Shown one piece after another: positions 61,325 through 64,000 of a DNA stretch of 64,000 nucleotides. A model generated the notes under the pieces. The model was not told where the DNA came from. It worked only from the letters and a program-made list of their open reading frames with translations, and did not search any database. Origin of the DNA: Melitaea cinxia. Taxonomy: Eukaryota > Arthropoda > Insecta > Lepidoptera > Nymphalidae. Location of the stretch: NCBI RefSeq assembly GCF_905220565.1, contig NC_059414.1:12894001-12958000 (forward strand), given 5' to 3'. Made by a program: the position numbers and the translations under genes. The first letter of the stretch is position 1, and each line of letters opens with the position of its first letter.

Positions 61325-61838
61325 ATATATATTAATACGCTAAGGTTGAGATGTTAGCCTCCCTTTTTAGAATATAACCTCACAATTACTCCACATAAAT
61401 TACTCCACATACTCCACATAAATTATATATTATATCATTTTATAGATAATTGCTTGCTTTAATAATAATAATTCTTTATTTCAGGCAACAATTTGACCCA
61501 TAAAACAATTTGACTGTCTTCAATTCTTATAATCAAATACAACTTAAAAAAAAAAAAAAATAAAAAAAAAATTAATAAATGTCACGACAATTTAAAAAAT
61601 ACAATTACAATAATAAAATTAAACTAATTACAAACACACAATGTCCAATATGAATAATAATAATAGCTTTGCTGGCATCAACAACTGAAAAATTTACTAT
61701 TGCTTTTGTTTTTGTAAATTAATTAATTGTTAAAATTATATATATGTCAGGTTTAATTTTGAAACAACGTCAACATGATTGATGATCGGTAATTTTTTTA
61801 CTTAATTAGAGCGAATTATTCGCACGGGTGTTGCTAGT
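61325..61838 (+). repeat. Family H repeat, interrupted
   Basis: Matches 7620-7936 on both sides of a 205-bp insertion (61461-61665). Also has a local duplication of ACTCCACATAAATT. Confidence 0.8.
61461..61670 (-). mobile_element. Retroposon 3' end inserted in family H, GCTTT duplication
   Basis: Absent from the other H copy. Flanked by GCTTT (61456-61460 and 61666-61670). In sense (minus) it ends CCTGAAATAAAGAATTATTA, a polyadenylation signal plus (TTA)n tail. It contains A-runs but no ORF. Confidence 0.75.
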
Positions 61839-61904
61839 TATATGTATTAGGAAAATTTTTATAACTAAATGAAAAAGAAAGCGAATGAAGAATTTTGTTT
61901 ATTT

Positions 61905-62085
61905 ATCTGTATTAATATTATAAAGCTGGAAGGTTTGTTTGTTTGAGCGTGCTAATTTCAGGAACTATTTGTTCGAATTGAAAAATTCTTGTTGTGTTGG
62001 AGAGCACATTAACTAAGGAAGGCTACATGCTACTTTTCCTCAAATAAGGCACGGGTAAAACTGCAGTGCACAGCTAGTGTGTAAA
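61905..62085 (+). repeat. Family E tail
   Basis: 'aaggtttgtttgtttgagcgtgctaatttcagg', 'ggaaggctacatgctac' and end AGTGCACAGCTAGTGT. Confidence 0.7.
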
Positions 62086-62325
62086 GAAATAAAGAGGTGT
62101 TTCTATAAAAGTATATTTTTTTTTAACATTTCAATGAATCATAAGTATGTATTATGATTGATTTATGAGTTCAACTACAAGTTCCGCGCATGCTCTTTGA
62201 TACTGTATTTACTATACATTACTTATTTAAAAAAAATCATAAATTTTGTATTAGAGTTACCTAAACAGGCAATAAGTTATAGAAGTTGACCATACTGTCA
62301 TATCTTATTAATAGTTAACCGTATA

Positions 62326-62330
<5 letters not shown>

Positions 62331-62361
<31 letters not shown>

Positions 62362-62377
62362 TGTGTATGTGTGTGTT
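62331..62377. repeat. (GT)n microsatellite
   Basis: About 47 bp of GT repeats with two interruptions. Confidence 0.95.
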
Positions 62378-62454
62378 TGTATGTTAAATAATAAAAAAAT
62401 CACGAAGCCAAGCAAAGGCTTGTAGTTATTAAATGAAAACTGGTTAATTTTTTT

Positions 62455-62705
62455 TTTAATATCCAACTAAATAGGCAAACAAGCGTACGGTTCACCTGAT
62501 GGTAAGCGATTGTCGTAGCTTATAGACGCCTACAACCTTATCACCAATCCTATCCCAGGACTTTGGTCACTTTACTTACCAAAGGAACATAACACTACTT
62601 GAAATCAGTATTATTTAGCTATTATCTGTAAGGTCGAGGTACTGCCACAGTCGGGTCACTCCATATTTGAGCAAAAAATTTCCCGCCGTGCTCTACCTCC
62701 ATTAA
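62455..62705 (+). repeat. Family C repeat
   Basis: Begins after a T-run with AATAGGCAAACAAGCGTACG and ends CGTGCTCTACCTCC. Opposite orientation to the copy at 63246, about 540 bp away. Confidence 0.8.
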
Positions 62706-63164
62706 ATTCTTTTGTCCACATTATTCAGATTACAATTTAATATTCAAATATTGCCAACATTACTTGTGCTAATTTACATAACGTGGACTTAAGTTACTCT
62801 GATTTTATAGACAACCTCTAATGTAATTTATGTCTATGCAAAATCTCGCTATTATATCAAATGATGAAATATATTACAAAAATATTCAGAAAAATTTTAG
62901 CACAAATAAATCTTATGCCTCAACATATTTTCCACTGAAACTACGCTATTAGTCTTCGTTTCCAGCTGTCAGCTCTTAACCCGGATAATAGGAACACCAG
63001 CTTACAGCGAAATAGTCACAACGGCGATTTTTATGATTTATTCCTTGTTGTAACAGGGTGTTGTGTTTGCAGAGATTTATGTTGGAATATATTTCGATAT
63101 TTAGAAATAACTTGCAGTAGTAAATTTATGACAGATGGTGTGAATATTTATAAATGAACTATAG

Positions 63165-63245
63165 CTGACCCGCAAACGTTGTTTTTCCATATATCAGGGG
63201 TATAAAAAATAGGTGTAGGCCGATTCTCAGACCTACCCTACATTA
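63165..63245 (+). repeat. Family E start, truncated by a family C copy
   Basis: AGCTGACCCGCAAACGTTGT through CTCAGACCTACCCTACATTA, then family C begins; the normal E continuation (as at 2790) is lost. Confidence 0.7.
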
Positions 63246-63530
63246 AAACTGAGGTAGGGCACAGCAGGAATTTCCTGCTCAAAATATGGAGCAGCCCGAC
63301 TGGTGTAGTACCTCGACCTTACAGAAGATCACAGCTAAATAATACTGTTTTCAAGCAGTATTGTGTTCCTGTTGGTGAGTAAGGTGACCAGAGCTCTTGG
63401 GGGGATTGGGGATTGGGTCGGCAACGCGCTTGCGATGCTTCTGATGTTGCAGGCGTCTATAAGCTACGGTAATCTCTTACCATCAGGTGAGTTGTACGCT
63501 TGTTTGCTGACCTGGTGACATAAAAAAAAA
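63246..63530 (-). repeat. Family C repeat, full length
   Basis: ACTGAGGTAGGGCACAGCAG through GACCTGGTGACATAAAAAAA. Highly similar to 59276-59573, suggesting recent spread. Confidence 0.88.
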
Positions 63531-64000
63531 TTGAAATAATACATATATAAATACATAACTCGCAACCCAGGTAGCAGAAAGCAGGGCAACTATAAACTGC
63601 GCCAATGAGCTAGTCAGTAAAATAATAATAATATTAAATTTATAAAACTCAAAAGGCTTACCTAAATCCAGTTTGTAAGAAGCAATAATTTTTGTGGTTT
63701 TGTGAAGTTATCATCTCGGAAGAAGGAATTTAAAAAAAGTTCTAATATTGTTATACGTGACTCATAAAACGGACGGGTCCACTTTTTACGGTCTTCGCAA
63801 ATTTAGTAGCTATAATAACTTTAGGTCGTGACTATGTAATGTAAAATGACTTTTCCTGTTATAATTTTGTTCTAAGTTTGTCATAATAGTATTAATATAT
63901 ATATTTATTTATTTACACTTACGCACACAAATACAAGGTTTTAACAGTATTTTTTTACAAATGATATATAAAAATAGAATTTGTATATATAAATAACATA
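63531..64000. other. Intergenic, nothing recognised
   Basis: No exon or repeat assigned up to the right edge. Confidence 0.4.

Overview
The window is AT-rich eukaryotic DNA from an insect, almost certainly a moth or butterfly (Lepidoptera). The coding exons are short and widely spaced, have canonical GT/AG splice sites, and sit in a dense bed of nested transposable elements. The protein-coding content is insect-type: a like-AP180 first exon, a ZAD zinc-finger protein, and a prohormone-4/IDLSRF-like neuropeptide precursor. The species cannot be named from the sequence alone.

Three host genes are supported. (1) The first coding exon of like-AP180 (lap, the PICALM/AP180 clathrin adaptor) is at 14670-14799 on the minus strand; the remaining exons lie beyond the left edge. 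(2) A complete two-exon ZAD-C2H2 zinc-finger gene runs on the plus strand (19481-19717 joined to 21565-23487, 719 aa). (3) A four-exon neuropeptide-like precursor lies on the minus strand (57374-57251, 41818-41690, 32531-32379, 32010-31817; 199 aa). It carries a signal peptide, an amino-terminal peptide ending in Lys-Arg, an LDL-receptor class A module and a conserved C-terminal region, spread over 25.6 kb. An acceptor site just upstream of its start codon implies a further non-coding 5' exon that I could not place. lap and the zinc-finger gene are divergently oriented, about 4.7 kb apart.

Most of the rest is mobile DNA. A LINE with both ORFs open (8281-13259) has inserted into an older, decayed LINE. 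Other elements with readable boundaries are: two hAT-type elements with 8-bp target duplications (20620-21100; 41910-42395, the second carrying a retroposon with a 15-bp duplication); two small MITEs (23628-23762, ~24146-24339); a 1.04-kb element with ~260-bp inverted repeats and a transposase C-terminus remnant (26531-27568); a dead Tc1-like element with paired subterminal repeats (28062-29384); an internally deleted LTR element inside a (TA)n tract of another repeat (53529-54411); and an unclassified 4.3-kb AT-rich element with two tandem arrays (35516-39824) hosting a second 0.95-kb element. Several short families recur. I label them A (330-bp repeat with a TCATCATCATTACAGCC head), B (tRNA-derived SINE), C (poly-A-tailed ~290-bp repeat), D (~610-bp repeat with AACCGACTTC ends), E (tails ending in CAGCTAGT), G and H.

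There is no sign of bacterial genes, CRISPR arrays, rRNA genes or a functional tRNA. The most informative parts for a specialist are the neuropeptide-precursor gene, the small lap exon that an ORF scan misses, the conserved LINE 3' hairpin, and the unclassified 35.5-39.8 kb element.
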